In this document: piece by piece, positions 8,431 to 16,825 of the stretch
Layout of the letters: each line of letters begins with the position of its first letter
Numbering within the stretch: position 1 is the first letter of the stretch
NCBI GenBank assembly: GCA_963772815.1
Contig: CAVYYV010000003.1
Coordinates: 186,001-250,000, forward strand
Source: DATFFO01 sp963772815
GTDB lineage: Bacteria > Actinomycetota > Acidimicrobiia > Spongiisociales > ZC4RG35
Direction: 5' to 3'
DNA: 64,000 bases
Program-made: the position numbers and the translations under genes
Notes under the pieces: generated by a model
Database searches by the model: none
What the model saw: the letters and a program-made list of their open reading frames with translations, nothing else
What the model was told of the DNA's origin: nothing

Positions 8431-10777
8431 ACAAGATGCTCCGGGGGCGCCCGGAATCTCACCGCGGTGGACGTCCAGCGCCAAGACGGCCGTGGGGACC
8501 TCTCTGAGCAGCCGCTCACGGGTCTGGTTTGCCCTCAGCCACGGAATCGTCGACGAGATCTACTACCCGCGCATCGACACCGCCTGCACCCGCGACCTGG
8601 GCCTGCTCATCTCTGACGACTCTGGGAAGTTCCTCGAGGAGAAGCGCCACGCCCGGTCGACGGTTCGGTGGCTGGGGGAAGGAGTGCCTGCCTTCGAGCT
8701 GACCAACCAGCTCCCCGGAGAGATCGGGATCCGCAAGGAGATTCTGACCGATCCCGAACGCGATGTTCTTCTGCACCGCACGACGATCGAGGGAGTCGGC
8801 GCCGATGTCCATGTGACGGCACTCCTGGCTCCGCACATCAACAACCGGGGAGGAGACAACATCGCCTGGGTGGGCGAATACAAAGGGATTCCGATGCTCT
8901 TTGCGTCCGGTTCTGACCTGGTGCTGGCCCTGGCGGCAGACACGGAATGGGCGCTGCGTTCGGTGGGCTATGTGGGGTTCTCCGATGGGTGGCAGGACGT
9001 TCACTCCAACGGCCGACTCACCTGGACTTACCCTCGAGCGGGCCCGGGCAACGTCGCCATGGCGGGGGAAGTCTCCGTGCCGGCGTCGGGCACCTTCACG
9101 CTGGCTGTCGGATTCGGACGCACGGCCGGAGAAGCCGGTTACCAGGCCCGCTCGTCGCTGGCGGACGGGGTCGACCGCGCTGTCGACCGATACATGGGGG
9201 CGTGGAAGGAATGGGCAGACTCGCTCGAGTCGCCCCCCGCCACAGACCCGTTCGAGAAGAAGTCGCGCACCGTGATCCGCATCCACGAGTCCCTCTCGTT
9301 CCCTGGAGCCAGCATCGCCTCGCTCTCCATCCCCTGGGGATTCACCAAAGGTGACAAGGACATGGGGGGTTACCACCTGGTGTGGCCCCGGGACATGGTC
9401 GAGACCCTGGGCGCTCTCTTGGCCTGCGGGAGCTATGACGAGGCTCGCCGCGGGATCGACTACCTGCGCTCCACCCAGGAGGCCGACGGTCATTGGGCCC
9501 AGAACATGTGGCTGGACGGCTCGCCCTACTGGAACGGAGTGCAGATGGACGAGACCGCCCTACCGATCCTCGCCGTCGGCCTGGCCCGCCGCAGTGGGTG
9601 CCCGCTCGACCCGGACGCCTACTGGCCGATGGTCCGAGACGCGGCCGGATACCTGGTGGGAAACGGTCCAGTGACGGGTCAGGACCGCTGGGAGGAGGAT
9701 GCGGGATACTCGCCGTTCACTGTCGGGGCACAGGTCGCCGCGCTGACGGTGGCCGCCGCCCACGCCCACCTCGTCGGCGAAACCCAAGCTTCGCGCTTCC
9801 TCCTCGAGACAGCCGACGATTGGAACGACGCCATCGAGAGGTGGATGTACGTCGCCGGCACGGACCTGGCCGCAGAAGTGGGCGTCGCGGGGTATTACGT
9901 GAGGATCGCCTCCCCGGACGTGGCCGAGGGAGCATCTCCCGCCTCGGGGTGGACCCCCATAAAGAATCGTCCTGCGGCGAACAGCTCGCTGCCGGCGGCA
10001 GAGATCGTGAGCCCCGACTCTCTGGCCCTGGTCCGCTTCGGGCTCCGAAGTCCCACCGACCAGCGAATCCTCGACACCATCGATGTGATCGACCACTTGT
10101 TGCGGGTGGAGCTGCCTTCGGGACCGACCTGGCGCCGATACACCGAGGACGGCTACGGCGAGCATGCCGATGGAAGCCCCTTCGACGGGACCGGGATCGG
10201 GCGACCCTGGCCTCTTCTGACCGGCGAGCGCGCACACTACGAGCTGGCGGCCGGCAACCGGGACGGAGCGGTCCGGCTGGCCCGAGCCATCAGATCGTTC
10301 GCCGGACCGAACGGGCTGCTCCCGGAACAGGTCTGGGACGCGGGTCCCCTCCCCGACCGGGAGTTGTTCCCGGGTGGCCCCACCGGATCCGCCATGCCTC
10401 TGGTTTGGGCGCATGCCGAGTACGTGAAGCTCATGGCCTCATTGCGGCTCGGGCGAGTGTTCGACACTCCTGACGAAGCCACCGAGCGATATCTGGCTCA
10501 GACGCGGATCCCCCGAGTCGGATCCTGGGCTCCACACCACAAGCTGGCGTCGATGGCCGCCGGGCGGCATCTCCGCATCGATCTCCCGGCCCCATCCATG
10601 ATCCGCTGGACCACCGACGCCTGGCAGACATACCGGGACGTCGATACGGCTCCGATGCTCGGCGTCCACAGTGCCGAGGTCCCTACTGCCGGGTTGGCTC
10701 CGGGGACACAGGTCGAATTCACGACCAGGCGCGGCGACCAGTGGGAAGGAGTCAACCGCACTGTCGAGATCGTGTGA
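8420..10777 (+). CDS. GH15 glucoamylase / glucan 1,4-alpha-glucosidase
   Basis: 785 residues from the ATG at 8420 (GGCGGCAGG upstream); longer in-frame starts fall inside mtfA. Residues 20-280 form the bacterial glucoamylase N-terminal beta-domain (SRVWFALSHGIVDEIYYPRID). The (alpha/alpha)6 catalytic domain follows, with GGYHLVWPRDM, the catalytic acid E378 (VQMDETALP) and the catalytic base E636 (LLPEQVWDAG). It removes glucose from starch- or glycogen-type chains; other GH15 specificities such as trehalase or dextran cleavage cannot be excluded. No signal peptide, so it is likely cytosolic and acts on internal glycogen. Confidence 0.9.
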   Translation: MSPEQDAPGAPGISPRWTSSAKTAVGTSLSSRSRVWFALSHGIVDEIYYPRIDTACTRDLGLLISDDSGKFLEEKRHARSTVRWLGEGVPAFELTNQLPGEIGIRKEILTDPERDVLLHRTTIEGVGADVHVTALLAPHINNRGGDNIAWVGEYKGIPMLFASGSDLVLALAADTEWALRSVGYVGFSDGWQDVHSNGRLTWTYPRAGPGNVAMAGEVSVPASGTFTLAVGFGRTAGEAGYQARSSLADGVDRAVDRYMGAWKEWADSLESPPATDPFEKKSRTVIRIHESLSFPGASIASLSIPWGFTKGDKDMGGYHLVWPRDMVETLGALLACGSYDEARRGIDYLRSTQEADGHWAQNMWLDGSPYWNGVQMDETALPILAVGLARRSGCPLDPDAYWPMVRDAAGYLVGNGPVTGQDRWEEDAGYSPFTVGAQVAALTVAAAHAHLVGETQASRFLLETADDWNDAIERWMYVAGTDLAAEVGVAGYYVRIASPDVAEGASPASGWTPIKNRPAANSSLPAAEIVSPDSLALVRFGLRSPTDQRILDTIDVIDHLLRVELPSGPTWRRYTEDGYGEHADGSPFDGTGIGRPWPLLTGERAHYELAAGNRDGAVRLARAIRSFAGPNGLLPEQVWDAGPLPDRELFPGGPTGSAMPLVWAHAEYVKLMASLRLGRVFDTPDEATERYLAQTRIPRVGSWAPHHKLASMAAGRHLRIDLPAPSMIRWTTDAWQTYRDVDTAPMLGVHSAEVPTAGLAPGTQVEFTTRRGDQWEGVNRTVEIV

Positions 10778-10894
10778 CGCCCCTGGCCACGGGGGAAGGA
10801 ACGACAAGCCCGCCCCGCATCTTCCCCAGCCGGAGCGGAACCCCGCGCCACCCGAGGAAAGGTCCCCCTTCTGACCTCAGGCGGTACTCGCCCG

Positions 10895-11155
10895 TCACGG
10901 CGAGAGACGCGAAGGACCTTCAGTGCCGGCCTGACTCGGCCCGTTCAGTAGAGCGAGGGTCTCCAGGGCGTCCCGTTCGGAAATCACCGAGATTGCATAA
11001 CCGGAGTGGACCAACACGTAGTCGCCCGGCGCCGCATCCGGGACCATGACCAGCTCGACGTCCCGCTCCAGGGAGCCGTAGGCGACCCGACCCGGGACCG
11101 TTTGAGGGGACGGCCGGCCCCGGTGGACCAGGCGTCCGGGAACGGCAACGCACAT
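10895..11155 (-). CDS. hypC: HypC-family hydrogenase maturation chaperone (set 1)
   Basis: 86 residues. It opens with the essential MCVAVPGRLV (Cys2) and has the HypC barrel signature GDYVLVHSGYAISVISERDALETL. HypC carries the Fe(CN)2CO unit between HypD and the large subunit. Its ATG shares a base with the stop of the HypA-like gene (TGATG). Last gene of the group-3b hydrogenase operon; hypB, hypD, hypE and hypF are not in the window. Confidence 0.88.
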   Translation of the reverse strand: MCVAVPGRLVHRGRPSPQTVPGRVAYGSLERDVELVMVPDAAPGDYVLVHSGYAISVISERDALETLALLNGPSQAGTEGPSRLSP

Positions 11156-11412
11156 CAGCAGCTCCCGACCCCGATCGACACCAGGACCACATCGAGGGCA
11201 CTCGCATCCGTGGGATCCTGAGAAAGCCGGACTTCGATGGCCGGAGTGCTCCCCCAGAGCCTGGATGTGTGATCCTGGATCCCCTGTTCCAGCGCCGAGG
11301 CGCTCACCGGGCTGAGAACCCCCAGTTGGAGCACCATCCTGGTCACCGGGGCGCCACCAGCCTCGATCTCGGCCCTGTTCACCAGCTCCTGGACGAGGCG
11401 ACTCTCATGCAC
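11155..11412 (-). CDS. HypA-like protein lacking the zinc-binding domain (set 1)
   Basis: 85 residues. The N-terminal half is HypA: MHES (the nickel-binding His2 and Glu3), then VTRMVLQLGVLSPVSASALEQGIQDH. HypA proteins are normally about 110-120 residues and carry two CxxC motifs that hold structural zinc. Here both are missing and the protein ends VLVSIGVGSC with a single cysteine. No downstream frame restores a zinc finger because hypC begins at once. It overlaps the protease gene by 8 bases. It may be a reduced nickel-delivery protein or rely on the full HypA of set 2. Confidence 0.72.
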   Translation of the reverse strand: MHESRLVQELVNRAEIEAGGAPVTRMVLQLGVLSPVSASALEQGIQDHTSRLWGSTPAIEVRLSQDPTDASALDVVLVSIGVGSC

Positions 11413-11830
11413 CCTCGATCATCTCCACCAGTGCCTCCGCTGATCGACGAACCTCAGGGGACAGCGTGTCTCCCCGAGTCAGGTTCCCCGCCTCGATCCC
11501 GTAAACGGTCACGTTTTGTGGTAGACGGCCCAATTGGCGAGCCAACTCGACCGTTTCCGCAAGGCCGACGGAGTGCGTGCTGGTGGCAAGCATCGACCCG
11601 GGCAGGGGCGTCGTTCCCGCGTCGAGACGATGGATGGTCCCCGGGATTGCACCGGACCGGGCGGCATCGACCAGGATCACCTCGTCTGCGCCCTCCCACA
11701 GGTCCATCAACTCAAAGGATGCTCCCGGGCTCTGAATCGATTCCATCGCTCTCACTCCCGCCGCCACCGCCAGACCGACGCCATCGTCGCCGCGCAGAGG
11801 ATTTCCCACTCCGATCAGGATCCGCCTCAC
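11405..11830 (-). CDS. Hydrogenase maturation endopeptidase (set 1)
   Basis: About 141 residues. The GTG start at 11830 overlaps the hyhL stop (GTGA); the longer frame runs antisense-like inside hyhL. RRILIGVGNPLRGDDGVG is the HycI/HyaD-family nickel-sensing loop (first acidic ligand in GDDG); DLWEGADEVILVDAA and STHSVGLAE carry the other ligand region. It clips the C-terminal tail of the large subunit after nickel insertion. Its position directly after hyhL implies that HyhL is the substrate. Confidence 0.85.
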   Translation of the reverse strand: MRRILIGVGNPLRGDDGVGLAVAAGVRAMESIQSPGASFELMDLWEGADEVILVDAARSGAIPGTIHRLDAGTTPLPGSMLATSTHSVGLAETVELARQLGRLPQNVTVYGIEAGNLTRGDTLSPEVRRSAEALVEMIEGA

Positions 11831-13119
11831 ATCCTCTCCACCGTCAGGTCGAGAAAGTGGGTGGCGCAAGAGATGCACGGGTCGTAGCAACGGATCGTCT
11901 GCTCGAGCTGCCACTGCAGCTCATCGTCGGGGAGATGAGTCCGCCCGGCGACGTAGGCGCGGAGGTCCTCTTCGATGCTGAGCTGATTCTGAGACGTGGG
12001 CGGAACGATGTCGGCATCTTCGATCAACCCTTGGGAGTCGACCGCATACCGGTGGTACAACAGGCCACGCGGCGCCTCGGACACTCCATGCCCCACCTTC
12101 CCATTCGCATCCACCGGCAGAAAGGGTTCCGCCGGCGGCCGATAGGAATCGATCAACCGAAGCGCCTCCTCACAGGCGAAGGCGATCTCCACCGAGCGGA
12201 CCAAGATGCTGCGGAATGGGTTGCGACACACGTCGCCCAGGCCTGCCTCATGAGCGGCCGCGGCAGCCCGGGGAGTGAGCCTGTCCGAACTCAGCGAATA
12301 GCGAGCCATCGGCCCCAGGTAATAGGAGCCACCTCCCTTGCGCCGGGCGTGCAGGGCGTTGGACCAGGGGACGTGGACCTCCTCGAAGGTGTCCCCCCAC
12401 TCCTCGACCGCGATGTCCAGGCCCCGGCTGGAGACGATTCGCCCCTCGTGGATGGCGTACTCGTCGGGATGGCTCAGGGCAACGAACTCGTATTCTCGTT
12501 CGAAGTCGGGAAAGGTGAGTTTCGATAGCCAGCTCGTGGCGGCAACGGCTGCCTCCAGGGCCCACTCGAGGTCAGGAACCAGGGCTTCCAGCTCCTTCTT
12601 GGCCGGCACCCGGTAGAAGCCGCCCACGCGCACGTTGATGGGGTGTATCTCTCGGCCTCCCAGCACGGACATGAGCCGGTTCCCGATCTGCTTGAGGCGC
12701 AGCCCGTCACTCACCTGCTCGGGGTAGTCGGCGGCCATGGCGATCCCGCTCTCGTACCCCAGGTAGTCGGGAGCATGCAGGAAGAAGACGTGGAGGGCGT
12801 GACTCTCGATCCACTCCCCGCAATACATGAGCCGTCGCAGTTTGCGCAGATCCTCCGGGAGCTCGACGCCGGCCGCGGTCTCCAGCGCGTTACAGGCGCT
12901 GGTCTGATAGGCAACGGGACAGATCCCACATATGCGGGCCGTGATATCGGGTGCCTCGCCGAATCGGCGCCCACGCAGGAACGCCTCGAACATGCGGGGC
13001 GGCTCGAAGATCTTGAATTTGAGGTCCACCACCTCGTCGCCTGCCAGCTTGAGGTACATGGCTCCTTCGCCCTCGACACGGGCCAGATAGTCGACTGCGA
13101 TCTCGCGTTCAGTGCTCAT
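11827..13119 (-). CDS. hyhL: [NiFe] hydrogenase large subunit, group-3b type
   Basis: 430 residues from MSTEREIAVDYLARVEGEG; the ATG at 13119 overlaps the small-subunit stop by 11 bases. The four nickel-ligand cysteines lie in RICGICPVAYQTSAC and in the C-terminal RCYDPCISCATHFLDL. A nine-residue tail after His is the expected protease target. Long C-terminal domains and the partners HyhB/HyhG identify the cytosolic bidirectional NAD(P)-linked (group 3b, 'sulfhydrogenase') class rather than a membrane uptake enzyme. Confidence 0.92.
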   Translation of the reverse strand: MSTEREIAVDYLARVEGEGAMYLKLAGDEVVDLKFKIFEPPRMFEAFLRGRRFGEAPDITARICGICPVAYQTSACNALETAAGVELPEDLRKLRRLMYCGEWIESHALHVFFLHAPDYLGYESGIAMAADYPEQVSDGLRLKQIGNRLMSVLGGREIHPINVRVGGFYRVPAKKELEALVPDLEWALEAAVAATSWLSKLTFPDFEREYEFVALSHPDEYAIHEGRIVSSRGLDIAVEEWGDTFEEVHVPWSNALHARRKGGGSYYLGPMARYSLSSDRLTPRAAAAAHEAGLGDVCRNPFRSILVRSVEIAFACEEALRLIDSYRPPAEPFLPVDANGKVGHGVSEAPRGLLYHRYAVDSQGLIEDADIVPPTSQNQLSIEEDLRAYVAGRTHLPDDELQWQLEQTIRCYDPCISCATHFLDLTVERM

Positions 13120-13885
13120 ACGCCTCACTGGCTTCTCGAAACTCGGGTGCGTAGGCGTTGAAGGTGCGCAAGGCTCGGACCAGGTCTCCATCAGAGACTC
13201 CCATGCCCTTCCACCACGCGGCCAACGAGCCAATATTGGGATCGGCCGCCGGGCCGAAGCACCCGTAGCAGCCCCTGTCATAGGCCGGGCAGATCGCACC
13301 GCAGCCGGCCTGGGTTACCGGGCCCAGGCAGGGGATCTGTTGGGCCACCATCACGCAATTCGTGCCGCGCAGCTTGCACTCCACGCACACACTGTGCCTG
13401 GGAACGTTGGGATGTCGACCATGGAGGAAGGCGTCGATCACCTCCAGTAGCTGTCGCTTCGAGATCGGACAGCCGCGTAGCTCGAAGTCGACCGGCACGT
13501 GCTCGGCGATCGGCGTCGAGGTCTCCAGGGTCTGGATGTAATCCGGCCGGGCGTAGACGATCGAGATGAACTCGTTCACGTCTGCCCAGTTGCGTAGAGC
13601 CTGGATACCGCCGGCGGTGGCGCAAGCACCGATGGTCACCAGAGTCGTCGAGGCCTTCCGGACCTCCCGTATCCGCTCGTACTCGTCGGGGGTGGTCACC
13701 GAGCCTTCCACCAGGGACAGGTCATAGGGCCCGGCGACCTCGTCCCGGGTCGCCTCCCGGAAATAGGAGATCTCCATGGCATCGGCGATCTGGAGCAGGT
13801 GGTCCTCGGCATCGAGCAACGTCAGCTGGCAACCGTCACAGGATGAGAACTTCCACACGGCGAGCTTGGGGCGATTGGCGATCAC
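13109..13885 (-). CDS. hyhS: [NiFe] hydrogenase small subunit, group-3b type
   Basis: 258 residues without a signal peptide. Proximal iron-sulfur cluster motif SSCDGCQLTLL, then TIGACATAGGI, LRGCPISKRQL, and a cysteine-rich C-terminus (VCVECKLRGTNC, CLGPVTQAGCGAICPAYDRGCYGCFGP) for the remaining clusters. It passes electrons from the nickel site to HyhG and HyhB. Starts four bases inside the hyhG end (ATGA overlap), which means tight coupling. Confidence 0.92.
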   Translation of the reverse strand: MIANRPKLAVWKFSSCDGCQLTLLDAEDHLLQIADAMEISYFREATRDEVAGPYDLSLVEGSVTTPDEYERIREVRKASTTLVTIGACATAGGIQALRNWADVNEFISIVYARPDYIQTLETSTPIAEHVPVDFELRGCPISKRQLLEVIDAFLHGRHPNVPRHSVCVECKLRGTNCVMVAQQIPCLGPVTQAGCGAICPAYDRGCYGCFGPAADPNIGSLAAWWKGMGVSDGDLVRALRTFNAYAPEFREASEAYEH

Positions 13886-14745
13886 AACTCAGGGATCCTG
13901 AGTCGGTCGTACACCCTGGTATATGGCATCACGGGACCGTCCCGGCAGATGAAGTCGGGGCCGAACTGACAGTGCCCGCAAAAGCCGATGGCGCATTTCA
14001 TGTTTCGCTCCATGCTCATGAAGACCTTGCTCTGGTCGACGCCTCGCGCCGACAGCTCCTTGGCCACGACTCGCATCATGATCTCGGGACCACACACCAT
14101 GGCGACGGTGTTGGCCGGATCGAATGAGATCCGCGGTAACAGCCCTGTGACCATGCCCACGTCGCCGAACCAGCCCGGCTCCGACCGATCCACCGTCACC
14201 TCGATCTCCAGATCGAACCGGCCCCTCCAGGCGCGCAAGTCCTCTCCGAAGAGGAGGTCCGAAGGCGAGCGGGAACCGTAGATGAGTGAGACTGCGCCGA
14301 ACCTGTCCCGCCGGGCCAGGACGTCGAGCAACACCGGCCGCAGCGGCGCCAACCCGATTCCACCGGCGGCGATCACCAGGTCGCCCCCCTCCGCGGTGGC
14401 CATCGGCCAACCCCGCCCGTATGGACCGCGGATCCCAACCGGATCACCGGGCTCGAGTCCCACTATCGCCGCCGTCACCGCGCCAACGGAACGCACCGTG
14501 TGAACCAGGCGATCCGGATCGTGAGGATCCCCGGAGATCGACAAAGGGACCTCGCCGATCCCGTAGACGTAGAACATGGTGAATTGACCCGGGTCGTAGG
14601 CGAGCCCCACTCCGTCTTCTGGCTCCAGCTCCAGGGTGGCCGTGTCAGAGGTCTCCGGACGCGTCTTCATGACCCGGTACATGCGCGGCAGCATGGCTTC
14701 GGGGGAATCGTGGCCCTCGGAATGCTCTAGCTCCCTAAACAGCAT
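13882..14745 (-). CDS. hyhG: Hydrogenase FAD/NAD(P)-binding gamma subunit
   Basis: 287 residues with a ferredoxin-NADP reductase fold: flavin-binding GQFTMFYVYGIGEVPLSISG, nucleotide-binding GGIGLAPLRPVL and MVCGPEIMM, and a C-terminal [2Fe-2S] motif CAIGFCGHCQFGPDFIC. It exchanges electrons between the hydrogenase clusters and NAD(P)H. The ATG at 14745 follows the stop of the cNMP-domain gene by two bases. An internal ATG at residue 18 (MLPRMYRVMKTRPE) is a possible alternative. Confidence 0.9.
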   Translation of the reverse strand: MLFRELEHSEGHDSPEAMLPRMYRVMKTRPETSDTATLELEPEDGVGLAYDPGQFTMFYVYGIGEVPLSISGDPHDPDRLVHTVRSVGAVTAAIVGLEPGDPVGIRGPYGRGWPMATAEGGDLVIAAGGIGLAPLRPVLLDVLARRDRFGAVSLIYGSRSPSDLLFGEDLRAWRGRFDLEIEVTVDRSEPGWFGDVGMVTGLLPRISFDPANTVAMVCGPEIMMRVVAKELSARGVDQSKVFMSMERNMKCAIGFCGHCQFGPDFICRDGPVMPYTRVYDRLRIPEL

Positions 14746-14747
14746 CC

Positions 14748-15203
14748 TCAGTCTTTCTCGTATAGGTCGAGCAGCTGGATCCGGGCCCGATTGAGACGCT
14801 GGGTCACTTCTTGTCCCACCACGGTGAGGACGTCCACCGCCAGGTGGGGGTCGTCATCACATCTGGCCCGAATGGCAGCGGCGTCAAAGGCGATCAGATC
14901 CGCGTCCACCATGGCCCGAGCTTGCCAGTTCCAGCGGTACGGGGGGAACGGCCAGCTCACGCCCACCATGTCACCCCGCCCCAGGGTCTGCATGACCATG
15001 GGCTCACGGCCGGGACTGGTCATCTCCAGGGCAACCTTGCCCTCCAGGACGATGTAGAAGACGTCGGCCGGCGCCTCCTCCTCCAACAGGATCGATCCTG
15101 CATCGACGTGGACCTCTTGCGACACCGACTCGAAGAACCCGAGCTCGGCGTCTTCCAGCCTGGCCAGGAGTTGATTCCTCGACCGCAGCGACTCCAGGTT
15201 CAT
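14748..15203 (-). CDS. Cyclic-nucleotide-binding-domain protein within the hydrogenase operon
   Basis: 151 residues. A single CRP-type beta-roll (SVSQEVHVDAGSILLEEEAPADVFYIVLEGKVALEM...GRGDMVGVSWPF) with a short C-terminal helix and no DNA-binding domain. Its ATG overlaps the hyhB stop (ATGA) and its stop is two bases before hyhG, so it sits between two enzyme subunits in a tightly coupled operon. It may bind a nucleotide or a redox-linked ligand and modulate the hydrogenase directly; it is unlikely to be a transcription factor. Confidence 0.82.
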   Translation of the reverse strand: MNLESLRSRNQLLARLEDAELGFFESVSQEVHVDAGSILLEEEAPADVFYIVLEGKVALEMTSPGREPMVMQTLGRGDMVGVSWPFPPYRWNWQARAMVDADLIAFDAAAIRARCDDDPHLAVDVLTVVGQEVTQRLNRARIQLLDLYEKD

Positions 15204-16345
15204 TGTCCCTCTCCCGGGCTCGAGCGGATGGCAGCCACCTCCTCGGTGATGTCGATGCCCACCGGGCACCACGTGATGCAGCGACCACACCCGACGCAAC
15301 CCGAAGAGCCGAATTGGTCGTACCAGCTCGCCAGCTTGTGAGTCATCCACTGGCGGTAGCGGCCCTTGTGGGTGTTACGCACCGGGTCCCCGTGCAGGCC
15401 GGAGAAGTCGAGGTTGAAACAAGAGTCCCAACGGCGAGTCCTGGTCGAGCTGAATCCGTCCAGGCTGACCGTGTCCTCGGTGGTGGAGCAGAAGCAAGTG
15501 GGGCACACCAGGGTGCAGTTGGTGCAGGCCAGGCACCGCTCGGCCACGTCATCCCAGCGAGGGTGCTCCAGGTTCTCGAACAGCAGCTCCCTGATCCCGG
15601 TCGTGTCCATAGAGCGACCCATCGACCCGGCGGTTCGTTCGACGACTCGATCGGCGAGGGCCAGATCAGAGTCAGAGGCGTCACGGCCCGGCAGATCGAA
15701 CAGCACCTGCTCCCCGGCGGCAGATCCCGCTCCTACCACGAATTCGTGACGGTCCCCATCGATCACCTCTGTCAGCACCAGGTCGTAGCCGGAGCCGCAC
15801 CGGGGACCCGTCCCCATCGACGCACAGAAACACGTCCCTCCGGCCACCATGCAGTTCAGAGCGACGATGAGCACATCCCGCCGATGATCCTCGTAGGTTC
15901 GGTCGACTGAGCCACCGCCCAGGAATACCTTGTCCTGGATCCCGATGGCGGCCAGCTCGCAAGCCCGAACCCCGAGGAAGGCGTACCTGGGCGGATCGGC
16001 GTCCTCGGCCACGAATGCCAGCCGGTCGTCACGCTTCTCCACATGGAACAGGGTGGAGCGGGGAGGAAAGAGGAACTTCTTCCAGGAATGCTGGCCAACC
16101 GCATACCCGAAAAGGGCGTCGTCATCGCGCCGACGCAGCGAGTAGCGGCCCCCACCCTGCTCATCGGTCCAGCCGATAGGCAAGTCGTCCACCCCGTGCA
16201 ACACGTCGTACACGATGGCATGATCGGCCACCGTGGGACCCACCACGGTGTAGCCGTGTCCTGCCAAGGCATCGAACACGGCCCCGAAATCTCGTCGGTC
16301 AAGAACTCGTTCGCTCACGTCCCTCTTTACACGAATGTAACGCAC
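15200..16345 (-). CDS. hyhB: Hydrogenase iron-sulfur beta subunit (two 4Fe-4S clusters)
   Basis: 381 residues. The N-terminal two thirds match the HydB/AsrA-like domain (FLGVRACELAAIGIQD...CFCASMGTGPRCGSGYDLVLTEV). Two ferredoxin motifs follow: CLACTNCTLVCPTC and CVGCGRCITWCPVGID. It carries electrons between HyhS and HyhG or outside partners. GTG start at 16345 with GAGG seven bases upstream. A second in-frame GTG at 16318 follows AGAGGG but with too short a gap. Confidence 0.9.
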   Translation of the reverse strand: MRYIRVKRDVSERVLDRRDFGAVFDALAGHGYTVVGPTVADHAIVYDVLHGVDDLPIGWTDEQGGGRYSLRRRDDDALFGYAVGQHSWKKFLFPPRSTLFHVEKRDDRLAFVAEDADPPRYAFLGVRACELAAIGIQDKVFLGGGSVDRTYEDHRRDVLIVALNCMVAGGTCFCASMGTGPRCGSGYDLVLTEVIDGDRHEFVVGAGSAAGEQVLFDLPGRDASDSDLALADRVVERTAGSMGRSMDTTGIRELLFENLEHPRWDDVAERCLACTNCTLVCPTCFCSTTEDTVSLDGFSSTRTRRWDSCFNLDFSGLHGDPVRNTHKGRYRQWMTHKLASWYDQFGSSGCVGCGRCITWCPVGIDITEEVAAIRSSPGEGQ

Positions 16346-16371
16346 ACCCGTTCCTCGAAGGGGGATCTGGC

Positions 16372-16731
16372 TCAGCCGATCGCCTCCTTGGCGTCCTTGT
16401 AGGCCCGGTCCAGTTGATCGAATATCGGGCGGAGGTCGGCCGAAGTGTCTTCCAGCACGTCACCCACCATGCTCGGAATCGGCGAAAGCTGGATCCGAGC
16501 CGCCTCGAAAGCCTTGCGGAGACGCTCGATCCGCGGCTCCAGATCGTCCTGCACCTCCATTCGGCCCAGGGCGGCCTGGACCTGGAGCTGATCGATGCGC
16601 GCCTCCCATCCCTTCATCACCATGTCAGTCATGCGGACCGAAAGGGCGTCGACCTTTCGGTCGAGACGAGCCACTTCTTCTCGCAAGGCCTCCACTGCTT
16701 CAGAAGTCCCTGACATCGCCACGTCGCTCAT
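16372..16731 (-). CDS. Conserved hypothetical coiled-coil protein
   Basis: 119 residues, almost entirely helical: EAVEALREEVARLDRKVDALSVRMTDMV followed by amphipathic helices rich in Leu, Arg and Glu. The ATG at 16731 has GGAGGGAAG six bases upstream. It lies between the dihydroorotate-dehydrogenase-like gene and hyhB on the same strand, so it may be co-transcribed. No motif suggests a function; a structural or scaffold role for the neighbouring enzymes is only a guess. Confidence 0.65.
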   Translation of the reverse strand: MSDVAMSGTSEAVEALREEVARLDRKVDALSVRMTDMVMKGWEARIDQLQVQAALGRMEVQDDLEPRIERLRKAFEAARIQLSPIPSMVGDVLEDTSADLRPIFDQLDRAYKDAKEAIG

Positions 16732-16825
16732 GCTTCCCTCCTCGCCGGTGAACCGACCTCCAGCATCCCTTCGGCGAGAAGGGAGCGAAAGAGTCGAGAG
16801 TCCCTTCCGGCACGCCTCGAGGGCC

